Origin: Prevotellaceae bacterium
Lineage (GTDB): Bacteria > Bacteroidota > Bacteroidia > Bacteroidales > UBA932
Length of the DNA: 6,010 nucleotides
Reading direction: 5' to 3'
NCBI GenBank assembly: GCA_031273285.1
Contig: JAISSE010000305.1
Location: 1-6,010 of the forward strand
Shown here: positions 5,975 to 6,010 of the stretch, one piece after another
Numbering within the stretch: position 1 is the first letter of the stretch
How the letters are laid out: each line of letters begins with the position of its first letter
Translations under genes and position numbers: made by a program
Notes under the pieces: generated by a model
What the model was told of the DNA's origin: nothing
Database searches by the model: none
What the model saw: the letters and a program-made list of their open reading frames with translations, nothing else

Positions 5975-5982
5975 CAAATTTA
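5975..5982 (-). promoter_or_regulatory. Bacteroidota-type -7 promoter box for the gldE operon
   Basis: On the minus strand this reads TAAATTTG, a full match to TAnnTTTG. It predicts transcription from near 5968 and a leader of about 50 nt, very AT-rich, before the TTG start of gldE. The -33 region lies close to the window edge and shows no convincing TTTG at the usual spacing. No gene is recognisable between 5917 and 6010; a 25-codon open stretch on the minus strand there resembles nothing I know. Confidence 0.55.
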
Positions 5983-6010
5983 CACAAAATTTTAGAAAAT
6001 ACACTAATGC

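Noticed and set aside
5561..5995. 144-codon plus-strand frame opposite the gldE start and promoter
   Set aside because: It is antisense to the gldE membrane domain, is of low complexity (Lys/Asn rich) and has no homologous motif.

Overview
The window comes from a member of the Bacteroidota, most likely Bacteroidales. Three things support this. Three intergenic sites match the Bacteroidota sigma-factor -7 consensus TAnnTTTG, each correctly placed before a gene. Starts lie in A-rich sequence with little or no Shine-Dalgarno. The gene content includes the phylum-restricted pair gldE-gldD and an M23 peptidase of a Bacteroidota type. The genus cannot be told from this sequence. Apart from the insertion-sequence end at the left edge, this is ordinary chromosomal core, and I see no new defence, mobile or biosynthetic system.

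Layout. (1) Positions 1-119: the left end of an IS3-family-like insertion sequence, with the first 25 codons of its OrfA on the minus strand, running off the window. (2) 126-167: six tandem heptamers that run into the stop codon of the next gene. (3) 163-1041, minus: a membrane-anchored M23 metallopeptidase. (4) About 1042-1194: a divergent promoter region serving the peptidase (minus) and purC (plus), with a perfect 9-bp inverted repeat in the purC leader. (5) 1195-2148, plus: purC. (6) 2226-2822, plus: a uracil-DNA-glycosylase-superfamily protein. (7) 2823-5916, minus: a compact four-gene operon read right to left as gldE, gldD, a 4'-phosphopantetheinyl transferase and rsmG, with junctions of -8, +2 and +1 nt. 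(8) 5917-6010: the promoter region upstream of gldE, with no gene recognised.

The genes are mostly housekeeping. PurC makes purines. The UDG-like protein probably removes damaged bases. RsmG methylates 16S rRNA. The PPTase activates carrier proteins. GldE and GldD are envelope proteins tied in gliding Bacteroidota to gliding and type IX secretion, although many non-gliders also carry them. The M23 peptidase probably acts on cell-wall peptidoglycan.

The points most worth a second look are: the loss from GldE's membrane domain of the CNNM/CorC ion-site motifs; the zero-spacing tail-to-tail junction at 2822/2823; the heptamer array beside the IS end; and a potential hairpin that pairs the IS tip with the region just before the transposase start.
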